The notes under the pieces are model-generated. The model did not search any database and had not been told where the DNA came from. It saw nothing but the letters and a program-made list of their open reading frames with translations. Of a stretch of 64,000 nt of DNA, positions 25,314 through 34,181 are shown in pieces (position 1 is the first letter of the stretch; each line of letters begins with the position of its first letter). The stretch is from Pseudomonas nitroreducens (GTDB taxonomy: Bacteria > Pseudomonadota > Gammaproteobacteria > Pseudomonadales > Pseudomonadaceae): assembly GCF_014204515.1 (NCBI RefSeq), contig NZ_JACHLI010000018.1, forward strand, positions 62,001 through 126,000. Direction: 5' to 3'. The position numbers were made by a program, and so were the translations under genes.

Positions 25314-27128
25314 TTACTGTTCGTTCTGCTGCTGTTCGCGCTTGAGCCACTCGGCAAAGACAGCGGCGACGATGTGCGGCTCGTTCTTGGCCATCTGCTG
25401 AAGGCCATCCAGGTTTTGCTGGTAGGACAGCTTGCGGCGGCGCGGGGTAGCAGGGGTTTGAACCTCAATCGGGTTACCGGCTTCATCGAACAGAGGCTCA
25501 CCGTCCGGGCCAACGGCCTGGTGGATCGGCATAACGGCGCCGTTGTAGGCCTCAGCGGCTTCCTGGGCAGCACGAGCACGGGCAGCAATGGCTTCAGGCG
25601 AGTTTTCGGCCATGCGACGCTTGATCGGGCGGCCAACGAAGATCCAGGCCAGCAGAAGCAGGATGGCGATCACGACGTAGCGAGCGATGCTGGTGGCCAG
25701 GTTGAAGAACTCAGGGGTTTTCCACCACGGATCTTCGTTGGTGATGTCCTGGATCTTGGTGAACTGGCTGTTGATCACTTCGACTTCGTCGCCGCGTTCG
25801 GAGGAGAAGCCCATGGCCTGGCGAACGAGTTTCTTCACCTGTTCCAATTCTTCAGAGGTCAGCGGAACCTGCTTGGTTTCGCCCTCTTCAGTGGTTTCTT
25901 CCTTGAAGTTGACCACTACGGCGGCGCTCAGGCGCTGGATCTCTCCACGCTCGTTACGCACGTGCTCTACGGTCTTGTTGACCTCGTAGTTCGTGGTCTT
26001 GTCGCGGCGCAGTGTGCTGTTGGTGCCGACCAGGTTGGTCAATGTGCTGTCTTCGCCGGCTGCGGCCTTGGCCACTTCGGCTTTCGGCGCCGGGTAGGCA
26101 GGGTTTGGCTTGCCGTCAGGAGTTGTTAGGGGAGGGCTGTTCGGCGCGCTGTTAGTCAGAGCGCCCGGTACGCCCTTAGCGGAGTTGCCGTCACCGGAGA
26201 AGTTTTCGCTGGTCTGCTGGCTGCGAATTGCGGCTTCATTCGGCGGCTGGTTCGGGGCATAGAGCTCTGAGGTGTGCTCGCGCGCAGAGTAGTCGATCTG
26301 AGCAACGACCTGTGCTTTCACGTTCTGACGCCCCAGGATCGGGGTCAGAATGGTCTCGATGCGCTTCTGGATGATCGATTCGATCTCATCCGCGTAAGCG
26401 AGCTTTTCTTCGTTGAGCTCACGCATCGAAGATGCGTTCTTCGACAGCAGGCGACCGGTCTGATCCACCACGGTTACCGATTCCGCCGGCAAACCTTGCA
26501 CGCTGGATGAGACCATGTGAACGATAGCTTCGATCTGGCCTGGGCCCAGTTCACGGCCGGACTTCAGGTGAAGGGTGACTGACGCGCTCGCCGGCTCGCG
26601 GTTACGTACAAACACGCTGTCCTTAGGTAGCACCAGGTGCACACGGGCTCTTTCGACTGGGCTGAGGCTCTGGATAGTCTTGGCCAGCTCACCCTCCAGG
26701 CTGCGCTGGAAGTTCACATGTTCTGCGAACTGGGAGGTTCCGAAGCCTTGCTTGTCCATCAGCTCGAAGCCGACGTTGCCACCCTCGGGCAGGTTGTCCT
26801 GGGCGAGTGACAGGCGCATCGGATAGACCTGCTCGGCCGGCACCATCAGGGTGTGACCGTTCTGTGTCAGCTTGTACGGAACCCCACGTTTGTCGAGCTC
26901 AGCGATGATCTTCCCGCCGTCAGACTCGGACAGGTTTGAGTACATCACCTGGTAGTCAGTGTTCCCGGCCCACATGAGCGCGCCGCCGCCAATGGCGATT
27001 ACGGCGGCGCCGACGAACATCAGCGGGACGAGGGGCTTCGCCTTGATCTGCTGAACCAACTCTCTAACGGTCGGGATCGAAAAGCCTGCAGGCCGGGCAT
27101 CCAGGGGCACTTGGTTTTGGTTAGCCAT
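25314..27128 (-). CDS. fliF: Flagellar MS-ring protein FliF
   Basis: 604 residues. TM helices lie at about 34-54 and 483-499 around the periplasmic ring-building domains (YQVMYSNLSESDGGKIIAELD, RARVHLVLPKDSVFVRNREPASASV). The C-terminal cytoplasmic tail binds FliG. It is the first gene of the minus-strand fli operon, divergent from fliE, which is not the usual fliE-F order in one operon. Confidence 0.97.
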   Translation of the reverse strand: MANQNQVPLDARPAGFSIPTVRELVQQIKAKPLVPLMFVGAAVIAIGGGALMWAGNTDYQVMYSNLSESDGGKIIAELDKRGVPYKLTQNGHTLMVPAEQVYPMRLSLAQDNLPEGGNVGFELMDKQGFGTSQFAEHVNFQRSLEGELAKTIQSLSPVERARVHLVLPKDSVFVRNREPASASVTLHLKSGRELGPGQIEAIVHMVSSSVQGLPAESVTVVDQTGRLLSKNASSMRELNEEKLAYADEIESIIQKRIETILTPILGRQNVKAQVVAQIDYSAREHTSELYAPNQPPNEAAIRSQQTSENFSGDGNSAKGVPGALTNSAPNSPPLTTPDGKPNPAYPAPKAEVAKAAAGEDSTLTNLVGTNSTLRRDKTTNYEVNKTVEHVRNERGEIQRLSAAVVVNFKEETTEEGETKQVPLTSEELEQVKKLVRQAMGFSSERGDEVEVINSQFTKIQDITNEDPWWKTPEFFNLATSIARYVVIAILLLLAWIFVGRPIKRRMAENSPEAIAARARAAQEAAEAYNGAVMPIHQAVGPDGEPLFDEAGNPIEVQTPATPRRRKLSYQQNLDGLQQMAKNEPHIVAAVFAEWLKREQQQNEQ

Positions 27129-27205
27129 GGTTGCTCCCTGATGCGTTGGACATCCAGTACGTGTTGATCAGCATGTAGGTGGGTTTTCCGTAGTCCATCA
27201 GATGA

Positions 27206-27227
27206 CGACCTGCCTCAGGGCAGGTCG
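27206..27227. other. Hairpin in the fliF leader
   Basis: Perfect 9-bp stem CGACCTGCC, TCAG loop, GGCAGGTCG, about 80 bp upstream of fliF. No T-run. It could be an operator or a leader RNA structure. Confidence 0.45.
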
Positions 27228-27247
27228 ATGCAATTCAGTCGAATCGA

Positions 27248-27266
27248 GCAATTATAAATAAAATGC
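27248..27266. promoter_or_regulatory. 19-bp inverted repeat, CAAT-N9-ATTG family (site 6)
   Basis: GCAATTATAAATAAAATGC between divergent fliF and fliE, with one mismatch in the right half. A second small palindrome, GCATTGGCAATGC, overlaps its right end. It could couple fliF and fliE expression. Confidence 0.5.
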
Positions 27267-27391
27267 GCATTGGCAATGCTTCAATAAGCAGCGGTTTACC
27301 CCTGCATATGCGAACTTTGCCGCCGCCTGCTCTCTGGTAAGATTCCAGTCTTGAAGTAACTCCGTGACCAACGAATCTCGAGGACGAGCTG

Positions 27392-27712
27392 ATGAGTGTC
27401 AGTGGGATCAATACGGCTCTGCAGTCCATGCAGACGATGGCCAGCCAGGCCAGCGGTCTGAGCAACATTGATGGCAACGATGTGTCTGCCATGAGCTTTT
27501 CGGCCACGCTGCAGGATTCCCTGCGCAAGGTCAGCCAGGAACAGTCCGCTGCTGATCTGAAGGGCCGGCGGTTCCAAATGGGCGACCCGAACGTGTCGCT
27601 CGATGACGTTGTAACCGACATGCAGAAGGCCTCCCTGGGTTTCACCATGCTCACTCAGGTGCGCAACAAAGTGGTGAATGCCTACAAGGAGGTCATGTCG
27701 ATGCCGATCTAA
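27392..27712 (+). CDS. fliE: Flagellar MS-ring/rod junction protein FliE
   Basis: 106 residues with the conserved C-terminal region DVVTDMQKASLGFTMLTQVRNKVVNAYKEVM. FliE links the FliF ring to the rod. Here it is transcribed divergently from fliF and precedes fliD. Confidence 0.96.
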   Translation: MSVSGINTALQSMQTMASQASGLSNIDGNDVSAMSFSATLQDSLRKVSQEQSAADLKGRRFQMGDPNVSLDDVVTDMQKASLGFTMLTQVRNKVVNAYKEVMSMPI

Positions 27713-27722
27713 CGGTAACGGC

Positions 27723-27750
27723 TAAAGGTTCGGCGCAGGATAGCCGATAG
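27723..27750 (+). promoter_or_regulatory. FliA (sigma-28) type promoter for fliDST
   Basis: TAAA at 27723-27726, 16 nt, then GCCGATAG at 27743-27750. It is virtually identical in layout to the flgK promoter and lies 55 bp before fliD. Confidence 0.87.
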
Positions 27751-27805
27751 GTATAGACAATTTATTCGTAAATGACGCTTTCCTGCGACACAGCCTGGAG
27801 TACAC

Positions 27806-29167
27806 ATGGCCGCCATCACATCTTCCGGTATCGGTTCGGGTCTGAACCTGAGCGACATCCTCGATCAGCTTCGTGAAAGCGAAAACACCAAGCTGACGGC
27901 GATCACCGACAAACAGACCGCCAACAAGACCAAGATCTCGGGATACGGCACGATCTCTAGTGCTCTGTCCAAGCTGCAGACTGCACTGACCGCCCTTGGC
28001 AGCACAGGTGCTTTCAAAGCCAATACCGTGGCTTTCAACGGCACGGGGGTGAGTGCTACCGCCACCACTGCATCGATCCCAGGTGCTTACTCGGTCAAGG
28101 TCAACGCTGTTGCAAAGGCCCACTCGATGGCTACTGCAGGCTATGCGAGTAAGTCTGACGCGATCAGTGGGTCAGGCACCCTGACCCTGCAGTCCGGCAC
28201 CGGCTCTCCAGTAACGATCAACATTGCCGAGGGGTCTTCACTTACTGACATCTCTTCGCAGATCAACTCGGCCGGCCTCAACATTCAGGCATCGATTGTG
28301 AACGTGGGCGGTGCCAACCCCTACCGCCTGAGCCTCACGGCTAAGAACTCTGGCACTGACAACGCCATCGTGCAGAGCTTCTCTGGAACTGGCGATCTGG
28401 CCACCGTGATGGGGTCGATGTCGACTATCACCGAAGCCGCAAACGCTGAGCTGGAAGTGAATGGCATGAGCATCGTGAGCTCATCCAACCAGGTCACCGA
28501 AGCGATCCCAGGTGTGACCCTGAACGTCGCAAGCGTCGGGGCCGCGCAGACGATGACTGTTGCTCAGGACACCACGGCGGTTACGAAGGCCATCAATGAC
28601 TTCGTGTCGGCATTCAACAGTTACAAGTCCGCGATGACTTCGCTAACTAAATACGACTCGGACACGAAGACCGCTGGCGTCCTCATTGGTGACAGCACGC
28701 TCAACAACGTTCAGCAGCGGATCATCAACCAGGTTACGACACAGCTCGCCGGCAACGACGGTGGCATTACGCTCATGAACCAGCTGGGCATCCGGTTGCA
28801 GACTGATGGCACCATGGCTGTCGACAGCACCAAGCTTACCGACGCCCTTGCCAATAACCCAGAAGGGGTTCAGCGCTTCTTCGCCGGTACCGGCAACATG
28901 GGCAGTGATGGCTTGGTTTATCGCTTCAACAAGGTGCTGGACACCATGTTGAAAGAAGATGGCCCGCTCACTCTGGCCTCGAACAGCCTGACCGAAACCA
29001 ACAAGCGCCTGGACAAGACCTACGATCAGCAGTCCACGCTAATCGACGCCTACATGGATCGCATGACCAAGCAGTTCAACGCGATGGACAGCCTGGTGTC
29101 GCAGTGGAACAGCACTGGTAGCTACCTGACCAGCCAATTCGCAGCGATGAACAAGTCCAGCAGCTGA
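27806..29167 (+). CDS. fliD: Filament cap protein FliD
   Basis: 453 residues. N-terminal SSGIGSGLNLSDILDQL and C-terminal AYMDRMTKQFNAMDSLVSQWNSTGSYLTSQFAAMNKS are the typical D0 regions; the FliD domains lie between. It caps the growing filament. It is under the sigma-28-type promoter at 27723 and starts an operon with fliS and fliT-like genes. Confidence 0.97.
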   Translation: MAAITSSGIGSGLNLSDILDQLRESENTKLTAITDKQTANKTKISGYGTISSALSKLQTALTALGSTGAFKANTVAFNGTGVSATATTASIPGAYSVKVNAVAKAHSMATAGYASKSDAISGSGTLTLQSGTGSPVTINIAEGSSLTDISSQINSAGLNIQASIVNVGGANPYRLSLTAKNSGTDNAIVQSFSGTGDLATVMGSMSTITEAANAELEVNGMSIVSSSNQVTEAIPGVTLNVASVGAAQTMTVAQDTTAVTKAINDFVSAFNSYKSAMTSLTKYDSDTKTAGVLIGDSTLNNVQQRIINQVTTQLAGNDGGITLMNQLGIRLQTDGTMAVDSTKLTDALANNPEGVQRFFAGTGNMGSDGLVYRFNKVLDTMLKEDGPLTLASNSLTETNKRLDKTYDQQSTLIDAYMDRMTKQFNAMDSLVSQWNSTGSYLTSQFAAMNKSSS

Positions 29168-29177
29168 TAGGTGATCC

Positions 29178-29576
29178 ATGCGGAATGAAACGGGCGGTGG
29201 TGCGTATGCGCGCGTCAGCTTGGAGTCCAAGGCTGCCGCAGCATCTCCGGTAGGCCTGGTCATCATGCTGTACGAAGGGGCTTTGCAGCGCATTCGCGCT
29301 GCAAAAATCCTGATCGAAGCAGGCGATATCCCAAGGAAGGGGGAAGCCATCACAAAGGCGATCAACATCGTTGGTGGGCTGCAGGCTGGCCTTGATCTGT
29401 CGAAACCAGATGAGTGGGCACACAGACTTGATGCACTCTACACGTATTCGATGGAGAAGCTGGTGCAGGCAAACCTCAAGAACGACATCAGTCTGCTCAC
29501 AGAGATTGAGTCCCTGTTGAGTGACTTGCTCGGTGGCTGGAAAGAGCTGGTCGAGAGAGAGAAGGGGAAAGCATGA
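29178..29576 (+). CDS. fliS: Flagellin export chaperone FliS
   Basis: 132 residues. AYARVSLESKAAAASPVGLVIMLYEGAL is the conserved helix-1 region, and LDLSKPDEWAHRLDALYTYSMEKLVQANLKND follows family spacing. It binds the flagellin C-terminus in the cytoplasm. Its stop overlaps the next gene. Confidence 0.95.
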   Translation: MRNETGGGAYARVSLESKAAAASPVGLVIMLYEGALQRIRAAKILIEAGDIPRKGEAITKAINIVGGLQAGLDLSKPDEWAHRLDALYTYSMEKLVQANLKNDISLLTEIESLLSDLLGGWKELVEREKGKA

Positions 29577-29968
29577 GTGGTCAAATCTCTCTGACGGCGG
29601 CTTATGGCTACCTGATCGATCAGGGCCTCGGCCTCCTGGAGCTGATCCACGCAGGTGACTGGGATGGCGTTATTGCCCATCCCTCTCTCCCGCTGATGAG
29701 CGAGTCTGCGCTGACTGATCTTCACAGCAGGGCTGTCCTGCTTGAAGGTGAACGTGATCTGGCTGCTACGCGGCTCAATGAGCTGATCAAGATCTCTGCG
29801 CAGGTCACCCGGCGCTTGATGGAGCGGCGCGATGAGCTGGCCAAGCTCATTGCCGCCGGCCAGAAGCAGGCTGAGTCTGGGAACTACGGCAAGGTTTTCA
29901 ATGGTCTGGTCTACGGAGAGAAAGACATCTACCGGAGAAAGACCAATGAACGTCGTGCCACCGGCTGA
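29573..29968 (+). CDS. FliT-like chaperone
   Basis: 131 residues, alpha-helical, starting in an ATGA overlap with fliS. No strong sequence signature, but size, helix content and position right after fliDS fit FliT, the FliD chaperone that in enterics also acts on FlhDC. The presence of FlhDC here makes that second role plausible but unproven. Confidence 0.68.
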   Translation: MSGQISLTAAYGYLIDQGLGLLELIHAGDWDGVIAHPSLPLMSESALTDLHSRAVLLEGERDLAATRLNELIKISAQVTRRLMERRDELAKLIAAGQKQAESGNYGKVFNGLVYGEKDIYRRKTNERRATG

Positions 29969-31079
29969 TCAGATCCTTCGAGACATTCTGACCCAGGCCA
30001 GGCAGGAGTCTGCCGGCCCACAGCCGAGCCCTAAAGCCTTCCCGGCGACCCTGGAGAACTCCCTGAAAGGGACTCCAGGTGGTGGCGCCCGTCCTGGGCC
30101 AGGCTACGCGCCCCTCCAGGACGTCCCCCTGACCCAATCCTCGCCATCGACCATCCTTGCCCTCAACAAGGCCTCGGTTGCCATCAGCGAGCTCCTGGGG
30201 GCCTTCCCGCAGTATCGTAGGCCAGAAGTCTCGATTCCCTACCTGCAAGTGAACGGTGGCGATGTTGTTGGCCAGATCGCTCAGTCGATCAAGCTGGCCG
30301 TGCAAACGTCCGGTCTGTTCTATGAATCGCACGTGCTCCAGTACCTCCAAGGACGTTACTCCTTCAATCAGCTGATGCTTGAGCCCCAGGCGCGCGCAGT
30401 TGTTACCGAGGGGGCCGTGGGCAAGTGGCTGCGAGAGCTCGCTGGCGCAGGCCCAAGAGACGATCCCAGGCTGCTGCAGTTGATGCGCACTCAGCTGGCC
30501 ATGCTCTCCGATCCATCGATCCTCCTGCGTGGGGAACTGTTCCCAGGGTATCCAGTGGAAATAAGAATCCGCCGGGAGGCAAAGGCCGGTGACAGCTACA
30601 AGGATCAGCAAAGCTGGCGCCTGATCGCAGAGGTGGTTGCCGGTAAGGCGGGGGAGTGCAGCTTCGATCTGATCATGGCCCCCGGTGTGCTCAAGGTGTG
30701 GCTACGGTCGAAGTCGTCACTACTGGTCGAGTTCTTCCGCCGTGATCGGGTCGAGGTTGGCCGTGAGCTGAGGAGTATTACGCTGCTGCCGGAGATTGTC
30801 CTTAACCGAACAATTGCATCAAACACCTTTGTCTCCCTGGATGATAATCCGACCGATGGCGACGCTCCTTACAGACCTGCAGGTGGCACCGGCCCCTATG
30901 GCCTGCACTGGGACGAATTGCTAGCACAGATGGGAAGCACGGATCTCCCGGCCCACGCGCGTCCAGAGCTGATCCCATTCCTGGCCAACCTCGACCTTGA
31001 TCGTCACATCCCGACGTCGCTGTATGGCGCGGCGGTCTATCTCGTGGGTTGGGCGAGGTCTCAGCAGCCATACCTCTGA
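29946..31079 (+). CDS. Second FliK-family hook-length-control-like protein
   Basis: 377 residues from ATG 29946, overlapping the fliT-like gene by 23 nt. It has the block SGLFYESHVLQYLQGRYS (about 118-135) and the C-terminal WRLIAEVVAGKAGECSFDL...LKVWLRSKSSLLVEFFR region seen in FliK-like proteins located near fliST in betaproteobacteria. The Pro/Gly-rich N-terminus resembles a secreted ruler. Its role next to the canonical fliK at 20406 is unknown. Confidence 0.65.
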   Translation: MNVVPPADQILRDILTQARQESAGPQPSPKAFPATLENSLKGTPGGGARPGPGYAPLQDVPLTQSSPSTILALNKASVAISELLGAFPQYRRPEVSIPYLQVNGGDVVGQIAQSIKLAVQTSGLFYESHVLQYLQGRYSFNQLMLEPQARAVVTEGAVGKWLRELAGAGPRDDPRLLQLMRTQLAMLSDPSILLRGELFPGYPVEIRIRREAKAGDSYKDQQSWRLIAEVVAGKAGECSFDLIMAPGVLKVWLRSKSSLLVEFFRRDRVEVGRELRSITLLPEIVLNRTIASNTFVSLDDNPTDGDAPYRPAGGTGPYGLHWDELLAQMGSTDLPAHARPELIPFLANLDLDRHIPTSLYGAAVYLVGWARSQQPYL

Positions 31080-31138
31080 AGGTGCGGGACGTCAAAGTTC
31101 TAGCCTGTCAGCTTGTCAATATCTTGACTTAGCCCTCT

Positions 31139-31157
31139 GCAATTCATTAAATATTGC
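31139..31157. promoter_or_regulatory. 19-bp inverted repeat, CAAT-N9-ATTG family (site 2), upstream of flhDC
   Basis: GCAATTCATTAAATATTGC ends 54 bp before the flhD start; the perfect arms extend to TCTGCAAT/ATTGCAGA. An upstream TTGACT-N18-TAAATA overlaps it and could be the flhDC promoter, in which case the repeat would be an operator. Confidence 0.6.
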
Positions 31158-31211
31158 AGACATTGACCGGGCGTTTGTACTAGCGCCGTGCCAGTATAGG
31201 GCTAACAATTA

Positions 31212-31553
31212 ATGGCAAATTCCGATCTGAACGCGGAGATCCAGGAACTCAACCTGACCTACCTCTGGCTTGCCCAGAAAGCGCTCAAGGAAGACCGAGC
31301 GGCGGCAGGTGTGATGTTGGGCCTGCCCAACAGCGTACTGGACGTTATCGAAGGAATGACCACAGCCCAGTGCATTGAGCTGGCCTCCAACGCTTCCTTC
31401 CTGATGCGCAGCGCGTTCACCAGTGGCACACAGCTCTCCCGCATCCTCAATCAACCCCGTGACCATGGCAACACCAGGCTCCACGCAGCCATCGCGCTTG
31501 CGTCTGAGGCCGGCGCCGGCCTTACCGGCAAAACCGGAAAAGGCTCTGAGTGA
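31212..31553 (+). CDS. flhD: Flagellar master regulator subunit FlhD
   Basis: 113 residues. EIQELNLTYLWLAQKALKEDRAAAGVMLGL matches the FlhD N-terminal pattern (INLSYLLLAQRLI-D-ASA-RLG), followed by LELASNA-like IELASNASFLMRSAF. With FlhC it activates class II flagellar genes and fliA. FlhDC control is typical of enterobacteria and betaproteobacteria, whereas Pseudomonas chromosomes use FleQ, so this locus has a different regulatory origin from a Pseudomonas chromosomal set. Confidence 0.92.
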   Translation: MANSDLNAEIQELNLTYLWLAQKALKEDRAAAGVMLGLPNSVLDVIEGMTTAQCIELASNASFLMRSAFTSGTQLSRILNQPRDHGNTRLHAAIALASEAGAGLTGKTGKGSE

Positions 31554-32125
31554 TGGATGATTCTCAGAAGAGCCTCCTTGAGCAACACGCCCAGGTCACG
31601 CGCGCCATCAACCTCCTGGGGGCGGGCGCGCGCATACAGGTTGTTCTCCAGGAAACCGAAGTCAGCAAGCATAAGCTGCTGAAGTTGTATCGTGAGATCA
31701 GTGGAGTATCTCCGCCGAAAGGGCAAATTCCATACTCCAAACACTGGTTCCTGAAGTGGAACCAGAATATCCATGCCTCGCTTTTCTATAACTATTATCT
31801 TGCTATATCGGCGCAGAATCGTGAAATGGACAAGATGGATGTGTTCATGAGCGCAATTCGCCTTTATCATAGCCAGGTCGGATTTGAAGATGGCGATGTT
31901 CCGCTTGTTGTAACTAGGGCGTGGATGTTGTTGAAGTTCATGGAAACTGATCAGCTTCGCATGACACGTTGTACGTCCTGCTCTGGTTGGTTTGTCACTG
32001 ACTTCGTGCAGCATTCGAACTACGCCTGTGTCATCTGCCAGCCCCCTGCGCGCGTTGGTCGCAGCCAGGACGGCTTTGAGGCAGAGGACGAGGGAGATGA
32101 GCTGCTGGAAGAGGATTCCGACTGA
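31553..32125 (+). CDS. flhC: Flagellar master regulator subunit FlhC
   Basis: 190 residues from ATG 31553 (TGATG overlap with flhD). It shows LLGAGARIQVVLQETEVSKHKLLKLYRE, the SPPKGQIPYSKHWFLKWNQNIHAS block, and the four Zn ligands Cys140/143 and Cys159/162 ending in CQPPAR. All these are FlhC signatures. It forms the FlhD4C2 activator. Confidence 0.96.
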   Translation: MDDSQKSLLEQHAQVTRAINLLGAGARIQVVLQETEVSKHKLLKLYREISGVSPPKGQIPYSKHWFLKWNQNIHASLFYNYYLAISAQNREMDKMDVFMSAIRLYHSQVGFEDGDVPLVVTRAWMLLKFMETDQLRMTRCTSCSGWFVTDFVQHSNYACVICQPPARVGRSQDGFEAEDEGDELLEEDSD

Positions 32126-32135
32126 GGGCTAGGCC

Positions 32136-32163
32136 TTCAGGTTTCACCAGTTTTTGCCGATTA
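32136..32163 (+). promoter_or_regulatory. FliA (sigma-28) type promoter for motAB
   Basis: TTCAGGTT at 32136, then GCCGATTA at 32156-32163, with the same 16-nt spacing as the other sigma-28 sites. It supports the GTG start of motA at 32193, because an earlier start would place the promoter inside the gene. Confidence 0.72.
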
Positions 32164-32192
32164 GAATAAGAACAATAAAAAAGGGCGAGACC

Positions 32193-33083
32193 GTGTACAT
32201 TGTAGTAGGCCTAATTGTGGTGATGGCTTCCGTATTTGGAAGCTATGTCCTCGGTGGAGGTAGCCTCGGCCCCCTCTACCAACCAACCGAGTTGTTGGCA
32301 ATTGGTGGTGCTGCCCTTGGCGCATTCATCGCGGCGAACAACAAAAAGGCGATGATCGCGACCGCAAAAGCGATCAAGAACCTGAAGCTCACCACGACGT
32401 ATAACAAGGCGTACTACAACGACGTCATGGTGTTGTTGTTCACCCTTCTGAGCAAGTCTAGAAGGGACGGGATGATGTCCATCGAGAAGGACATCGAGAA
32501 CCCCAAGGATTCGCCGGTCTTCTCCAAGTACCCGAAAATCCTCAAGGACGTCGTCCTGATGGATTTCCTCACTGACTACTTCCGCCTGATTGTCAGCGGC
32601 AACATGGATGCCCATGAGCTGGACGAGCTGATGGAGCGTGAGATCGAGAACCTCGAGCACGAGGCCGCGCTGCCCAGCGACACCTTGCACAAGGTCGCGG
32701 ACGCATTGCCGGCTTTCGGTATCGTGGCGGCGGTGATGGGCGTAGTGAAGGCCCTGACCTACGCTGACGCCTCACCCCAGGAGATCGGTGAGATGATCGC
32801 CCATGCCCTGGTAGGTACGTTCCTCGGCATCCTGATGGCCTACGGCATCTTCGCTCCGCTTTCCGGCCGCGTAACGCGCCAGGTCGACGAGCAGATGAAG
32901 CTCCTGCAGTTCGCCCGCACCATCATCGTGAACAGCATGAACGGCTATCAGCCCCAGGTTGCGGTCGAGTTCGGCCGCAAAGTCCTGCATCGTTCGGAAC
33001 GCCCAAGCGCCCTGGAACTCGAAGACGTGCTCAAGGAAAGTCGTAAGAACGCCCCGGCGGCGGAGAAGGGCGCTAAAAGATGA
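32193..33083 (+). CDS. motA: Flagellar stator protein MotA
   Basis: 296 residues from GTG 32193; AAGGGCGAGA precedes. Four membrane helices, the family block YQPTELLAIGGAALGAF, and the cytoplasmic charged loop. MotA with MotB forms the proton-driven stator. The stop overlaps motB by 4 nt. Confidence 0.95.
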   Translation: MYIVVGLIVVMASVFGSYVLGGGSLGPLYQPTELLAIGGAALGAFIAANNKKAMIATAKAIKNLKLTTTYNKAYYNDVMVLLFTLLSKSRRDGMMSIEKDIENPKDSPVFSKYPKILKDVVLMDFLTDYFRLIVSGNMDAHELDELMEREIENLEHEAALPSDTLHKVADALPAFGIVAAVMGVVKALTYADASPQEIGEMIAHALVGTFLGILMAYGIFAPLSGRVTRQVDEQMKLLQFARTIIVNSMNGYQPQVAVEFGRKVLHRSERPSALELEDVLKESRKNAPAAEKGAKR

Positions 33084-34012
33084 AGACCACCGAAAAACGC
33101 CCAATTATCGTCAAAAGGAAGAAGGCGGTACATGGGCACCACGGTGGCGCCTGGAAGATTGCCTTTGCTGACTTCATGACGGCAATGATGGCTCTCTTCC
33201 TGGTGCTTTGGATTCTCTCTGTGAGCGACCCTGAGAAGAAAAAGGCTGTCGCTGAGTACTTCCGCACCCCGCTGGTTGTTGCCCTTACTCACGGTGATCG
33301 CGACAGCTCCAGCACAAGCCCAATCCCCGGCGGCGGCCCGGACACCGACTACAACGAAGGTGAAGTCCGGAACATCGACATCAAGCAGGAGAGCCGTAAC
33401 GACCAAGAGCGTCAGAGCCTGGTAGAGCTCAAGCGAGACCTGGAGAGCGTGATCGACTCAAGCGTCTTCGATGAAATGCGTAGTCAGGTGGTGATCGACC
33501 TCATCCCGGAAGGGCTTCGCATTCAGCTGGTCGACACTGACAAGAGGCCAATGTTTGAAGTCGGCAGCTCGAAGGTTGCCCCGTATCTGCGTGACGTCCT
33601 GCGCGCCATTGCGCCACTGATCAACAAGCTGCCGAACGACATCCAGATCAGCGGCCACACTGACAGCCTGCAGTATTCGGGTGGTGAAACCGGCTACTCC
33701 AACTGGGAACTGTCTGCTGACCGCGCTAATGCGAGCCGGCGAGAGCTGGTGAATGGTGGCATTGACCCTGCAAAACTGATCCGGGTGTCTGGCATGGCTG
33801 ACAAGATCAGGTACAAGGGGGCAGCAGAACTCGATGCCATCAACCGGCGGATCGCGATCATCGTTCTCGACAGCCAGGCCAAGCAATCGATCCTGGGCCA
33901 GGGCTGGGAGATCGGCCTGAACTCATCGAACCCGGCATCCAGCCTGGAGCCGATGATCCAGTCCGTCCCTGCTGCTATCCCTGCCTCAACGCTGCCACAG
34001 CCAGCGAAGTAG
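33080..34012 (+). CDS. motB: Flagellar stator protein MotB
   Basis: 310 residues. The single TM segment follows KKAVHGHHGGAWKIAFADFM; Asp31 is the expected proton-carrying residue. The C-terminal OmpA-like peptidoglycan-binding domain is at about 155-270 (ISGHTDSLQYSGGETGYSNWELSADRANASRRELV). A terminator follows. Confidence 0.96.
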   Translation: MKTTEKRPIIVKRKKAVHGHHGGAWKIAFADFMTAMMALFLVLWILSVSDPEKKKAVAEYFRTPLVVALTHGDRDSSSTSPIPGGGPDTDYNEGEVRNIDIKQESRNDQERQSLVELKRDLESVIDSSVFDEMRSQVVIDLIPEGLRIQLVDTDKRPMFEVGSSKVAPYLRDVLRAIAPLINKLPNDIQISGHTDSLQYSGGETGYSNWELSADRANASRRELVNGGIDPAKLIRVSGMADKIRYKGAAELDAINRRIAIIVLDSQAKQSILGQGWEIGLNSSNPASSLEPMIQSVPAAIPASTLPQPAK

Positions 34013-34030
34013 GGATAGGCATTGAAGGCG

Positions 34031-34067
34031 AATGCGCCACTCTGGAAACAGGTGGCGCATTTTCTTT
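34031..34067 (+). terminator. Intrinsic terminator after motB
   Basis: AATGCGCCAC paired with GTGGCGCATT around an 11-nt loop, then TTCTTTG. It ends the motAB transcript. Confidence 0.85.
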
Positions 34068-34181
34068 GTAAAGGAGTCGATAAGTGTCTGCCTACCCGAG
34101 TTTTTTCGACCGGATTGATCTATGATGCGTGGTCTCTTTCGAGGGACGTATTCCGCCTACCACTAGACCCTGAGCAGAGCT

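Noticed and set aside
32154..32192. Longer N-terminus of MotA from 32154
   Set aside because: It would place the sigma-28 -10 element inside the gene and add a non-conserved basic leader; GTG 32193 matches known MotA N-termini.
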